A stretch of 64,000 bases of DNA from Dryocola clanedunensis_A. GTDB lineage: Bacteria > Pseudomonadota > Gammaproteobacteria > Enterobacterales > Enterobacteriaceae. Each line of letters opens with the position of its first letter. Within the stretch, counting starts at the first letter, position 1. The position numbers were made by a program, and so were the translations under genes. Positions 51,392-60,473 of this stretch are shown in pieces. The stretch lies in assembly GCA_038405435.1 (NCBI GenBank), contig JBBYHZ010000002.1. One strand, 5' to 3'. Under the pieces are notes generated by a model that did not search any database, was not told the DNA's origin, and saw only the letters and a list, made by a program, of their open reading frames with translations.

Positions 51392-51508
51392 AGTGTTTCC
51401 TTATTGTTCGATGTTGTTTGTTAGCAATGTAAATTTAATGTTATTTATTAAGGCGCTTTGCACAAGCTTTATTCGTTCAGGGGCAGGATAACCAACAGGA
51501 AGATAGCG

Positions 51509-53101
51509 ATGAAAATAAAAATGACCGCGCTTGCGCTGACCGTGAGCGCGCTTTCAGTCAGCGCTGGGGCAGTGGCTGGAACGCTGGTTTATTGTTCTGA
51601 AGGGTCGCCGGAGAACTTTAACCCGCAGCTTTATACCTCCGGGACGAGCGTGGACGCCAGCGCGGTGCCGGTCTACAACCGGCTGGTGGATTTTAAAGTC
51701 GGCACCACCGAGCTGCAGCCGAGCCTTGCGGAAAGCTGGGACGTCAGCGAGGACGGCAAAGTGTATACCTTCCATCTGCGCAAGGGAGTGAAGTTTCAGA
51801 GTAATAAATACTTCAAACCCACCAGGGATTTTAATGCCGACGACGTGATCTTCTCGTTCATGCGTCAGAAAGATGCAAAGCACCCCTATCACAACGTTTC
51901 TAACGGTAACTATTCCAACTTCGAAAGCCTGGAGTTTGGCTCGCTGATCACCGCCATTGACAAGGTTGATGACAATACCGTGCGCTTCACGCTGGCCCAC
52001 CCGGAAGCGCCGTTTATCGCCGATCTGGGGTGGTATTTTGCGTCAATTCTTTCGGCTGAATATGCCGATGCGATGTTAAAAGCGGGTACGCCTGAACGCG
52101 TGGATATGAACCCCATCGGCACCGGGCCGTTCGAACTTAAGCAGTATCAGAAGGATTCCCGCATTTTGTTCACCGCCTTCCCGGACTACTGGCAGGGCAA
52201 GGCTAAGCTCGACAGGCTGATTTTCTCTATTACCCCGGACGCCTCGGTGCGCTATGCCAAGCTCGAGAAAAACGAATGTCAGGTGATGCCGTTCCCCAAT
52301 CCGGCAGATTTGCCGCGCATGAAGGAAAACAAAGATATCAATCTGATGCAGAAGGCGGGGCTGAATACCGGCTTCCTGGCGTTCAACACCCAGAAGCCAC
52401 CGTTCGATAACGTTAAAGTCCGGCAGGCGCTGGCCCTGGCCATCAACAAACCTGCGATTATTGAAGCGGTATTCCACGGCACTGGAACCGCGGCGAAAAA
52501 CCTGCTTCCGCCGGGAGTCTGGAGCGCCGATGACCAGCTAAAGGATTACGACTACGATCCGCAGAAAGCCAAAGCGTTGTTGAAAGAGGCGGGCTTCGCC
52601 AACGGCATGACTGTCGATCTGTGGGCGATGCCGGTTCAGCGTCCCTATAACCCCAACGCTAAGCGTATGGCGGAGATGATTCAGGCGGACTGGGCGAAAG
52701 TGGGCGTTCAGACCAAAGTCGTGACCTACGAATGGGGTGAGTACCTCAAGCGGGTGAAAGACGGAGAGCATCAGGCTGCGCTGATGGGCTGGACGACGGC
52801 AACCGGCGATCCGGATAACTTCTTTGGCCCGCTGTTTACCTGTACCGCCGCCGACGGCGGCTCTAACTCGTCAAAATGGTGCTACAAGCCATTTGATAAG
52901 CTGATACTGGAAGCGCGAGCGGAAGGGGATCGCGATAAGCGTGTGGCGCTGTACAAGGAAGCCCAGCAGATGATGCACGACCAGATGCCAGCGGTGATGA
53001 TTGCCCACTCAACGATTTTCGAACCGGTGCGCAAGAACGTCACCGGCTACGAAATCGACCCGTTCGGTAAGCACATTTTCTACCAGGTGGACGTGAAGTA
53101 G
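51509..53101 (+). CDS. DppA-like periplasmic peptide-binding protein
   Basis: The 530-aa family-5 solute-binding protein closely resembles E. coli DppA (TLVYCSEGSPENFNPQLY, RLVDFKVGTTEL, NPIGTGPFELKQYQKDSRI, EWGEYLKRVKDGEHQ). The signal peptide ends near AGAVAGTL. Conserved cysteines (YCSEG, NECQV, FTCTA, KWC) suggest two disulfides. No dppBCDF genes follow, so it likely uses the Dpp transporter encoded elsewhere. AGGA lies just before the start; the 17-residue upstream extension is rejected. Confidence 0.9.
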   Translation: MKIKMTALALTVSALSVSAGAVAGTLVYCSEGSPENFNPQLYTSGTSVDASAVPVYNRLVDFKVGTTELQPSLAESWDVSEDGKVYTFHLRKGVKFQSNKYFKPTRDFNADDVIFSFMRQKDAKHPYHNVSNGNYSNFESLEFGSLITAIDKVDDNTVRFTLAHPEAPFIADLGWYFASILSAEYADAMLKAGTPERVDMNPIGTGPFELKQYQKDSRILFTAFPDYWQGKAKLDRLIFSITPDASVRYAKLEKNECQVMPFPNPADLPRMKENKDINLMQKAGLNTGFLAFNTQKPPFDNVKVRQALALAINKPAIIEAVFHGTGTAAKNLLPPGVWSADDQLKDYDYDPQKAKALLKEAGFANGMTVDLWAMPVQRPYNPNAKRMAEMIQADWAKVGVQTKVVTYEWGEYLKRVKDGEHQAALMGWTTATGDPDNFFGPLFTCTAADGGSNSSKWCYKPFDKLILEARAEGDRDKRVALYKEAQQMMHDQMPAVMIAHSTIFEPVRKNVTGYEIDPFGKHIFYQVDVK

Positions 53102-53141
53102 CGCAGGGCGGATTAACCAGGCGTCATCTGCCAATACATTT

Positions 53142-53170
53142 AGCCCTGAGCGCGAGCGCCAGGGCTTTTT
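53142..53170. terminator. Terminator between dppA-like and lacI-family genes
   Basis: AGCCCTG (53142-53148) and CAGGGCT (53160-53166) with an inner GCGC/GCGC extension, followed by TTTTT on the plus strand. Confidence 0.8.
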
Positions 53171-54188
53171 AACGTTGAGTGGAAGCCCTGATCCGCAATT
53201 TCCCCGCCATTGTCACCCTTGTCGCGCTGTCCTCTCCCTGGCAGAGATACTCAACGGCCATGCGGCCCAGCTCCGTATAGGGCAGCTGCACGCTGGTGAG
53301 TTTTGGCGTGAGCTGATCGGCAATGCGCTGATCGTCATAGCTGGCAACCAGCACCTGGTCCGGCACGCTGAGGCCGAGCTGAGCAAGAGCCTGATAACAG
53401 CCCAGCGTCATCCAGTCGCTGGAGCAGAAAATGGCATCCGGCGGGGAGGGCAGCTGCATCACCTGGCAGGTGGCCCGCAGCGTTTCATCGATCTGCCAGT
53501 TAGTGCTGATCACCAGCTGCGGATCGAAGGGGATGCCCGCTTTCTCAAGCGCATCCTTGTAGCCCGCCAGGCGCTGGTGCGAGGCGTCCATCCACTCATC
53601 CCCGGTTATGTGGGCAATGCGCGTGGCCCCGCTGTCAATAAGATGGCGGGTCACCTGAAGCGCGTTTGCGTAATCATCGGGCAAAAAAGTCGGCTGCAAA
53701 GGGTAAGCCTTGTCGTAAACGTTAAGCAGAACTATCGGCAGTCTGGTGCAGTTTTCAAAGGCGGAAAAGTCGATTTCACTGGTGATGGGCGAGGCGAGAA
53801 TAATCCCCGCGCAGTTGCGCTGTTCCAGCTGTCTGATGATGCGCAGGGCGAGTTCGCTGTCGTCACCGTAATCGTAAATTGTCAGCAGCGCATCGTTACG
53901 CCAGGCGGCATCCCGCGCCTGGCTTAACGCATCCACAAAAGGATCGTAGCTCGGCATTGAGCTTATCAGCACCGCTATCTCTTCCTGACCTTCCGGCCTG
54001 TGCGGGGCGGGAATTTTTTTATAGCCGAGCCGGTGCGCGGTAGCGATAACCCGCTGGCGCGTCTCCTCGCTGAGCTTGATATTCTGCGCATTATTTAAAA
54101 TTAACGAGACCGCCGCCTGGGAGACCCCAGCCTCACGGGCAACGTCCGTCATCGTAATTTTGCTTTTCTTTTCCATTGCTTCAGCCAT
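53169..54188 (-). CDS. LacI-family repressor
   Basis: The 339-aa protein has an N-terminal HTH (MTDVAREAGVSQAAVSLILN, about 13-32) with hinge, then a sugar-binding core (VLISSMPSYDPFVDAL, AGIILASPI, FLPDDYANALQVTRHLI, IFCSSDWMTLGCYQAL). The start may be MAEAMEKK or four codons later. It is divergent from the GH5-like gene, and an extended palindrome in the shared gap is its probable operator. Confidence 0.87.
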   Translation of the reverse strand: MAEAMEKKSKITMTDVAREAGVSQAAVSLILNNAQNIKLSEETRQRVIATAHRLGYKKIPAPHRPEGQEEIAVLISSMPSYDPFVDALSQARDAAWRNDALLTIYDYGDDSELALRIIRQLEQRNCAGIILASPITSEIDFSAFENCTRLPIVLLNVYDKAYPLQPTFLPDDYANALQVTRHLIDSGATRIAHITGDEWMDASHQRLAGYKDALEKAGIPFDPQLVISTNWQIDETLRATCQVMQLPSPPDAIFCSSDWMTLGCYQALAQLGLSVPDQVLVASYDDQRIADQLTPKLTSVQLPYTELGRMAVEYLCQGEDSATRVTMAGKLRIRASTQR

Positions 54189-54311
54189 CCGCCCACATTC
54201 CTCGCGAACTATATCACAGCGTGACGATCCACAAGGGGTGGCCTATACGGAAACGCCAGTTTGTGATCCCGACGGCAATTGCCGCACGACGGGCTTGCTT
54301 ACTTTGCCGTC

Positions 54312-54342
54312 AACTAATAAATATTAGCTAATATTATTAGTT
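54312..54342. promoter_or_regulatory. Putative LacI-family operator before the GH5-like gene
   Basis: The core AATATTAGCTAATATT (54320-54335) is a perfect palindrome. It is extended by AACTAAT (54312-54318) and ATTAGTT (54336-54342) with one extra base. It lies 22 bp before the start codon. Confidence 0.65.
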
Positions 54343-54363
54343 AAAGCGTCAAGCGGAGGAAGT

Positions 54364-55458
54364 ATGCGACAGCAGTGGACAAAAGAGCAGGCGAACGAGT
54401 GGTATCAGGAGCAGGGATGGATGTGCGGGTTTAACTATTTGCCCCGCACGGCGGTGAACTGGACGGATCTCTGGCAGGCTGAAACCTTCGACGCCCAGAC
54501 CATCGATCAAGAGCTGGGATGGGCCCATGAAGTGGGCTATACGACCCTGCGCACAAATTTGCCGTTTATCGTCTGGCAGCACGACCGGCAGGGTTTACTG
54601 GAGCGTATTGATACGTTCCTGGCTATCGCAGAAAAACATCAGCTTCGCGTGATGCTGACGTTAATGGATGACTGCGGCTTCTCGGGCGACGAACCGTACC
54701 TTGGTGAACAAAAAGCGCCGGTTCCCGGTAAACACAATAGCCAGGCTGCGGCAAGCCCGGGGCGCGACAAGGTCTGCGATCCGGGCGTGTGGCCGGAAAT
54801 CGAACGTTACGTGCGTGACATTATCCAGACCTTCCGGGACGACCGCCGCATTCTGGTATGGGATTTATATAACGAACCTGGCAACCGCGGCACTTTCGCC
54901 ACCGGCGTTAAAGAAGTGCTCTACGACGAGAAACTCGAGTCGTTTGCGCTGGAGCTGATGACCAAAAGCTTTGAGTGGGCGCGCGATGAAAACCCAGGCC
55001 AGCCGCTGACCGTCGGAGCCTGGCATCTGCCCATCGACCCGGATCAGCCGGAGGAGGAGTTTTTCCAGCATCCCATCGACCTTGCCGCAGTGAAATTATC
55101 GGATGTTGTGAGCTACCACGCCTATGTGGCGACGCACAAAATGGTGCGGGCGCTGCGGGTGATGGAACAGCATGGTCGTCCGATTATGTGTACCGAATGG
55201 CTGGCTCGTCACGTCGGTGCTGGCTTTGAAGAGCAGCTGCCGCTGATGCATGCATGTAACGTGGTGCCTTATCAGTGGGGGCTGGTGCGGGGTAAAACGC
55301 AAACCTACCTGCCGTGGCCGATTGTGCTGCAAAAGCGCGAGGATTATGCCCACCTCTGGTTCCACGACGTGCTTGACGAGCACGGCATTCCCTTCCGCAA
55401 AGCGGAAATGGAGCTGGTGAAGGCGCTCAGCAAGACGGGGCTGCATCCTCGCGGATAA
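54364..55458 (+). CDS. GH5-like (cellulase-fold) glycoside hydrolase, cytoplasmic
   Basis: The 364-aa (beta/alpha)8 protein has an acid/base glutamate in WDLYNEPGN (Glu171) and a nucleophile in MCTEWLAR (Glu278), the paired glutamates of clan A retaining hydrolases. An early substrate-loop CGFNYLPRTAVNWTDLWQ is conserved in this kind of protein. There is no signal peptide, so it would act on an imported oligosaccharide. GGAGGA precedes the ATG. It is divergent from a LacI repressor and convergent with a beta-glucoside PTS operon. Substrate unknown. Confidence 0.82.
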   Translation: MRQQWTKEQANEWYQEQGWMCGFNYLPRTAVNWTDLWQAETFDAQTIDQELGWAHEVGYTTLRTNLPFIVWQHDRQGLLERIDTFLAIAEKHQLRVMLTLMDDCGFSGDEPYLGEQKAPVPGKHNSQAAASPGRDKVCDPGVWPEIERYVRDIIQTFRDDRRILVWDLYNEPGNRGTFATGVKEVLYDEKLESFALELMTKSFEWARDENPGQPLTVGAWHLPIDPDQPEEEFFQHPIDLAAVKLSDVVSYHAYVATHKMVRALRVMEQHGRPIMCTEWLARHVGAGFEEQLPLMHACNVVPYQWGLVRGKTQTYLPWPIVLQKREDYAHLWFHDVLDEHGIPFRKAEMELVKALSKTGLHPRG

Positions 55459-55536
55459 AAGGTTTCATGCTTCATCATAAAAATTGACGTTTATCTGAGG
55501 GCCATCGGCTTCATCTGGTTCTTTGAGCAAAATGCA

Positions 55537-55573
55537 AAAAGCCCTGACGCTAAGAAAACGGCAGGGCTTTTTT
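55537..55573. terminator. Bidirectional terminator between GH5-like gene and PTS operon
   Basis: AAAAAGCCCTG and CAGGGCTTTTTT flank a 15-18 nt loop between two convergent transcripts. Confidence 0.82.
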
Positions 55574-55584
55574 GGTTAGCAGTA

Positions 55585-56955
55585 TCAGGTCGGGCTGCGT
55601 TCAGCAACACCCTGTAGTTCAGCCTGCTGAGACTTCTGGCTGGCCTGCTCTTCGCGGAATTTCAGGTTATCCCAGATGCGGAAGAACGGGTAATACATCA
55701 CCAGCGAAATCCCCAGGTTCACAACCTGCAGCACCGAGCCGGAGATGTGCCCGCCGGTTGCCAGATAGCCGCTGACCACAATCGGCGTGGTGAACGGCAG
55801 GGCGATACCGGCGGGTTTTGCCACCAGGCCCGTCGTCATCGCAACGTAAGAGACAATCACCAGCACTACCGGCGTGAGGATAAACGGCACGACCAGGTAC
55901 GGGTTCATGACGATCGGAATGCCGAACACCATCGGTTCGCTGATATTGAACAGGCTGCCGGGCGCGGCGATTTTACCCAGCTGCTTCATCTGCGCGCTGC
56001 GGCTGCGGATGAGCATAAAGATCACCAGCCCTAACAGCGCGCCCGTGCCGCCGGGGGCGATCCACAGGTCATAGAACTGCTGGGTAATGATGTGCGGGAT
56101 CGGCAGACCGTTCTGAAACGCCTCCAGGTTTTCCGACATGTTGCTCAGCCAGACCGGGCGGATAAACACCAGCACGATGGTGTCGCCGTGCAGGCCCAGC
56201 ATCCACAGGATGCCAATCAGCAGCACCGAAACAATCATCCCCGGCAGCGAGCCGCCGACGTGGCTCATTGGAATGCCGACCAGGTCGGTGATCATGGTAT
56301 TGATATCGCCAAACGGCGTGGCTTCCACCAGCAGACGCAGCGCCAGCACCACGGCCAGCACGCAGAAGCCGGGGATCAGGGCAAGGAACGATTTTGCCAC
56401 CGCTGGCGGCACGCCCTCGGGCATGCGAATCACCAGATTGCGGTCGTTAATAAAGCGGTAAATCTCCGTCGACATCAGCGCGATGATGATGGCGACAAAC
56501 AGCCCCTGGCTGCCTATCTGGCCCATCGGCATCACGCCCTTTACCAGCACGGCGGCATCGCCAGCAGCAGGGGTGAACATGATGTGCTGGGGAATGGTCA
56601 TGATGAACGCCACCAGCGAAACGGCCCCGGCGGTCAGCGGGTCGATGGTGCGGTACTTTTCAGCCAGCCGGTAGGCGATACCAAAGGCGGAGATTATCGC
56701 CATGATGTCGTACGTCGCCTTTACCGGGTAGAGGACCTTTTCCTGCCAGGTTGGGCCAAACAGGCTGGTCATCATCTGGGCATAGCCCGGCACCGGCAGG
56801 TAGGCAAAAATCAGAAAGAAAGAGCCGATAAGCATAAACGGCATGTTGAGAATGATACCGTCACGCACGGACAGCACGTGCTTTTGCCCGGCGATTTTCA
56901 GCGCGGTCGGCAGCACGTATTTTTCGATAATGGATTTACTCACTGACACAGACAC
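55585..56955 (-). CDS. PTS lactose/cellobiose-family EIIC
   Basis: The 456-aa membrane permease of the Lac/Chb PTS family has about ten helices, motifs IGSFFLIFAYLPVPGYAQ and GSLFNISEPMVFGIPIVMNP (the conserved NISEPxxFG region). It imports and phosphorylates a beta-glucoside-type disaccharide. It is the last gene after the GH4 phospho-glucosidase and EIIB in one transcript. No EIIA gene follows, and the terminator lies right after it. Confidence 0.92.
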   Translation of the reverse strand: MSVSVSKSIIEKYVLPTALKIAGQKHVLSVRDGIILNMPFMLIGSFFLIFAYLPVPGYAQMMTSLFGPTWQEKVLYPVKATYDIMAIISAFGIAYRLAEKYRTIDPLTAGAVSLVAFIMTIPQHIMFTPAAGDAAVLVKGVMPMGQIGSQGLFVAIIIALMSTEIYRFINDRNLVIRMPEGVPPAVAKSFLALIPGFCVLAVVLALRLLVEATPFGDINTMITDLVGIPMSHVGGSLPGMIVSVLLIGILWMLGLHGDTIVLVFIRPVWLSNMSENLEAFQNGLPIPHIITQQFYDLWIAPGGTGALLGLVIFMLIRSRSAQMKQLGKIAAPGSLFNISEPMVFGIPIVMNPYLVVPFILTPVVLVIVSYVAMTTGLVAKPAGIALPFTTPIVVSGYLATGGHISGSVLQVVNLGISLVMYYPFFRIWDNLKFREEQASQKSQQAELQGVAERSPT

Positions 56956-57018
56956 CCCCTGCCCGGGGCAGAGCCTGCCGACCGGGTATTATTGTTATTT
57001 GGTTTTGGTGAACAGCAA

Positions 57019-58320
57019 TTATCTGGCGAACTGCGGCAGCCACGCTTTGTTAATACTCAGGACTTCTTCAACCAGCGCGGAGGCCAGGTTGACATCGCTG
57101 ACCAGCGGGTTGGCGACCAGCGCCAGCAGCGCCTTTTGCTTATCGCCATGGACGGCGGCCTCGATGGTCAGGCGTTCAAAATCTTTTACCTGCTGGGTCA
57201 GCCCGTTCATCAGCGGCGGCAGTTTGCCAAACGCCAGAGGATGGGCGCCCAGGGCGTCAATCAGGCAGTTGGTTTCTATAACCGCATCATCCGGCAGTCC
57301 CTGGATCGCCCCGTTGTTGGCGGTATTGACTACCATTTCAACGCCGAGGTTGTTGTGCAGGGCGTTAATCAGCTGAACGGCAACTTCGGAATAGAAAGAG
57401 CCGCCGCGCTGGCTCAGCTCTTCCGGCTTGCGATCAAGATTTGGATCTGCATAAAGAGCGAAGAGAGCGTCTTCGACCTTCATCACCTGTTCGGCCCGCG
57501 TGCCTTTGGTGTCCGCATCCTTCAGCTCATCCTCAACCATGGTGCGGGTCTGCCAGAAATAGCGGTGATAAGGGCAGGGAATGGCGCGCAGCGCACGCAG
57601 CATGTCTGCGGGCCATGGAGTCGCCTTAATGTTATTCATGGAGAGCTGTTCGCCGTCGCACAGCATCTCTATAACTTCATCGGTTGCGTCACGCCCGGCG
57701 GCCAGCACCTTATGCACCCAGACCATATGATTCAGGCCGGCAAAACGCAGGGAAACCTGGTTATGGGGGAGTTTTAGCATATCGGCGATGGTGTGGTGCA
57801 TGGTCACCGGCACGTTGCACAGGCCGATGATTTTCGCCCTGCTGTAGCGGGATACGGCTTCCGTGACGATGCCAGCCGGATTGGTAAAGTTGATTATCCA
57901 GGCGTCCGGTGCCAGGCGTTCTACACGGCGGGCAATGTCGAGCATCACCGGAATGGTACGCAGGGCTTTTGCAAAGCCGCCGACGCCCGTGGTTTCCTGG
58001 CCGAGCAGCTTATGGCTTAAGCCCAGGCGTTCGTCGGCAGCGCGGGCCGGTAGCTGTCCGACACGCAGCTGGGTTAAGACGAAGCTTGAGCCTGCAATGG
58101 CGCGGTCGGCATCGAAATGTACCGAGACTTTTACGGCCTCGAGTCCGTTGCGATCCAGCATGCGGCGGGCCAGGGCGGAAATAATCTCCACTTTCTGGCG
58201 GCCTGCTTCCACATCCACCAGCGCCAGTTCCGTAATTGGCAGGGAAGCGTGGCGCGCAATCAGACCTTCAATCAGTTCCGGGGTATAGCTACTGCCCCCG
58301 CCAACAACGGTAATTTTCAT
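57019..58320 (-). CDS. GH4 6-phospho-beta-glucosidase
   Basis: The 433-aa NAD- and Mn-dependent family 4 hydrolase has the N-terminal nucleotide fold VVGGGSSYTPELIEGL, INFTNPAGIVTEA, metal-binding Cys in IIGLCNVPVTMHH and His in FAGLNHMVWVH. The sequence follows CelF/LicH-type 6-phospho-beta-glucosidases. It would split the phospho-disaccharide brought in by the flanking EIIB/EIIC. It starts 47 bp after the EIIB stop. Confidence 0.92.
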   Translation of the reverse strand: MKITVVGGGSSYTPELIEGLIARHASLPITELALVDVEAGRQKVEIISALARRMLDRNGLEAVKVSVHFDADRAIAGSSFVLTQLRVGQLPARAADERLGLSHKLLGQETTGVGGFAKALRTIPVMLDIARRVERLAPDAWIINFTNPAGIVTEAVSRYSRAKIIGLCNVPVTMHHTIADMLKLPHNQVSLRFAGLNHMVWVHKVLAAGRDATDEVIEMLCDGEQLSMNNIKATPWPADMLRALRAIPCPYHRYFWQTRTMVEDELKDADTKGTRAEQVMKVEDALFALYADPNLDRKPEELSQRGGSFYSEVAVQLINALHNNLGVEMVVNTANNGAIQGLPDDAVIETNCLIDALGAHPLAFGKLPPLMNGLTQQVKDFERLTIEAAVHGDKQKALLALVANPLVSDVNLASALVEEVLSINKAWLPQFAR

Positions 58321-58367
58321 CGGTGTCTCCGTTAGTTTTGAATCGTGATACCCGTGTTTCCCCTAAT

Positions 58368-58691
58368 TCACTGGCCTGAGGGAAGAGCCTCCATCATGGC
58401 GAGGGCTTTATCCAGCACGCGGTCGCCGCGCATGGTGCCGTAATCCATCATATCGATAACCGCGACGGGCTTGCCGAGCGGACCTGCAAGCTCCGTCAGC
58501 CGTTGCAGTTCAAACTGCACCTGCGGGCCAAGCAGCACGACATCCGCATGTTTTAGCTCGCTCTCAATTTCCGCGACCGGGTAAGCATCAATAGCAACGT
58601 CCAGCGCGCGCTTTGCCGCTTCGTTTTTCATTTTCTGAACCAGCATGCTGGTGGACATGCCTGCGGCACAGCACAATACGATCTTTTTCAT
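58368..58691 (-). CDS. PTS lactose/cellobiose-family EIIB
   Basis: The 107-aa cytoplasmic phosphocarrier has its phospho-cysteine in VLCCAAGMSTS (Cys8 by family alignment), then DAYPVAEIESEL and DVVLLGPQVQF. First gene of the EIIB-GH4-EIIC operon. GGAGTT precedes the ATG; a 9-codon upstream extension overlaps an operator and is rejected. Confidence 0.92.
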   Translation of the reverse strand: MKKIVLCCAAGMSTSMLVQKMKNEAAKRALDVAIDAYPVAEIESELKHADVVLLGPQVQFELQRLTELAGPLGKPVAVIDMMDYGTMRGDRVLDKALAMMEALPSGQ

Positions 58692-58709
58692 CACAACTCC
58701 TGCGGCTTT

Positions 58710-58909
58710 TGAAAACATATTTCATACATTAGCGGTTTTGCGCAGCATGTATGAAAATTATTTTCATGAGTGTGATCGCCGTTGGATTATCGCGCGGAGC
58801 CGGGATGTCAGGCACAGTTATGTGATCTGAATAACTAAATCAGAAAACCTTTGCGTAATAGCTGAAAAACTCTGCGGCCCTGCTCGAGAAAAATTGAAAA
58901 ATAATTTCA
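58710..58909. promoter_or_regulatory. Three RpiR-type operators TGAAA-N5-TTTCA
   Basis: The exact pattern TGAAA-N5-TTTCA occurs at 58710-58724, 58752-58766 and 58895-58909. The first two centres are 42 bp apart (four helical turns); the third lies near the divergent regulator gene. The pattern is the usual RpiR/MurR-family kind. A possible CRP half-site TGTGA is at 58821-58825. Confidence 0.72.
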
Positions 58910-58964
58910 ATGATCTATGATGATTTCATCGTCCCGCCGTCGCCAGCGTAAGGAACTAACCCCC

Positions 58965-60068
58965 ATGGATATCGTTTACCAGCTGGTAAATGGGTTATCA
59001 GGTCTGCCTGCCCAGGAGTCCCGCCTCGCGCGCTTCTTCCTCGAAAATTTTTCGCAGGTGCCTGAATCAACGATGGAAGAATTAGCCGCCAGGGCAGGCG
59101 TCAGCCCGGCGACGCTGCACAACTTTGCCCGCAGCATCGGCTGTCATGACATCAATGATTTTCTCGGCAGGGTGCGCCATCAGCAGCAGGACATCAGCGG
59201 CAGTCCGCTGCCGTCGCCGTCGGGTATTCTGGGGGATGCGGCATGGGTAGAACCCGGCGCGCTGCAGCAGCTCGCGGCGAAAGCGGGCGTAAGCAGCGAT
59301 ATTCTGGCGCGGTTTACCCACTCGACGGGGAAAGAAGACGCAGGCGACATCCTGGCCCGCATTCGCAGCCGGCTGGGCGATTTTAGCCAGCAGGAAGCGC
59401 GCGTGGCGCAGACTATTCTGGACGACGTGGCCTTTGCCTGTTCGGCGACGATTGACCAGCTTGCCAGCGCGGCGGGCGTCAGCCCGGCAACCATTACGCG
59501 CTTTGCCCGGGCCTCGGGCTGCGACGATATCCGCGATCTGCGCATGAAGCTGGCCCAGTCCAGCAAGCCTGCGCCGGTGGGGGGCCTGCCGCAGCTCTGG
59601 CGTAACAAGCTCCAGGACGTTACTGGTTCACTGGGCACCCAGCTGGGCGAGCTGTCCCCAGCTGCGCTACAGCAGGCCGTGACGGCGTTACAACGTGCCA
59701 GCGGCGTACATATTTTTAGCGCAGGCGCTGCGGACACCCCCTTTGCCAGCCTTCTGCAGTACCGCCTGTTAACGCAAAGCCTTCCCGCCAGCCTCTGCCT
59801 TGATCCAGCGCTGATGAGTATTACCGCGTCGATGCTGCGCGTGGGCCAGGCGCTGGTTATCGTTGCCGGAACCCTTCCCGAGCCAGCATTAATGGCTGCT
59901 GCTTATCAGGCCCGCCTTAATGGCGCGACGGTTATTGTCATTGCCAGCACGCAAAGTCCGCTTATTACAAAGAACGACATTGTCCTGCCGTTAACGGATA
60001 GTTATTACGGAACGCTGCTTATTATTGATTTGCTCTGTGAAAGAATACCCTTTGATAAGGAAGATTAA
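58965..60068 (+). CDS. RpiR/MurR-type regulator with three HTH repeats and a SIS domain
   Basis: The 367-aa protein starts MDIVYQLVNG with AAGGAA upstream. Three RpiR helix-turn-helix units are visible at about 37-60 (MEELAARAGVSPATLHNFAR), 100-123 (LQQLAAKAGVSSDILARFTH) and 163-186 (IDQLASAAGVSPATITRFAR), exactly 63 residues apart. A C-terminal SIS sugar-phosphate domain follows (about 235-360). Usual members are about 280-300 aa with one HTH. It is divergent from the PTS EIIB-GH4-EIIC operon, which it most likely controls in response to a phospho-sugar. Confidence 0.85.
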   Translation: MDIVYQLVNGLSGLPAQESRLARFFLENFSQVPESTMEELAARAGVSPATLHNFARSIGCHDINDFLGRVRHQQQDISGSPLPSPSGILGDAAWVEPGALQQLAAKAGVSSDILARFTHSTGKEDAGDILARIRSRLGDFSQQEARVAQTILDDVAFACSATIDQLASAAGVSPATITRFARASGCDDIRDLRMKLAQSSKPAPVGGLPQLWRNKLQDVTGSLGTQLGELSPAALQQAVTALQRASGVHIFSAGAADTPFASLLQYRLLTQSLPASLCLDPALMSITASMLRVGQALVIVAGTLPEPALMAAAYQARLNGATVIVIASTQSPLITKNDIVLPLTDSYYGTLLIIDLLCERIPFDKED

Positions 60069-60473
60069 GAATTCACTTATGACGAAATTCTTAAAAAACA
60101 ATGCCCATGATGTTAGTTTTTGTTTGCAGATATTAATGGGCTGCGATTTTTTGAATCACCGTAAGCCAATGTAAAACAGTGGGTTAGCCTGGCATGCCGC
60201 ATTATGGCTGCTTCCCTTCGCAATAAATCATCCACAAAATAATCTCTGCTAATAATCTGCAGTACTGCAGAAATATTAAATCAGCCTTAGCATTAGGCAA
60301 ATAAAGAAGAATTATTACGCAGCAAGCGGTTAAATTTTATCCTCACCATTAGCTTATGGTGCTTTGTTCTCGCTTATAAATCTCAATTTGTGACAAAACA
60401 AGACGGCCACATAGTTTGTGCGTGTTTCATTTGCTATAACAGCGCCGCTTACATGCTATTACAGGGAATATTC
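60069..60473. other. AT-rich intergenic region with 16-bp palindrome
   Basis: About 400 bp with no convincing gene. It contains the perfect palindrome TCTGCAGTACTGCAGA (60256-60271) and an imperfect hairpin CACCAT-N6-ATGGTG near 60346. It should hold the promoter of the lipoprotein gene and the 3' end of the regulator transcript. Confidence 0.5.
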
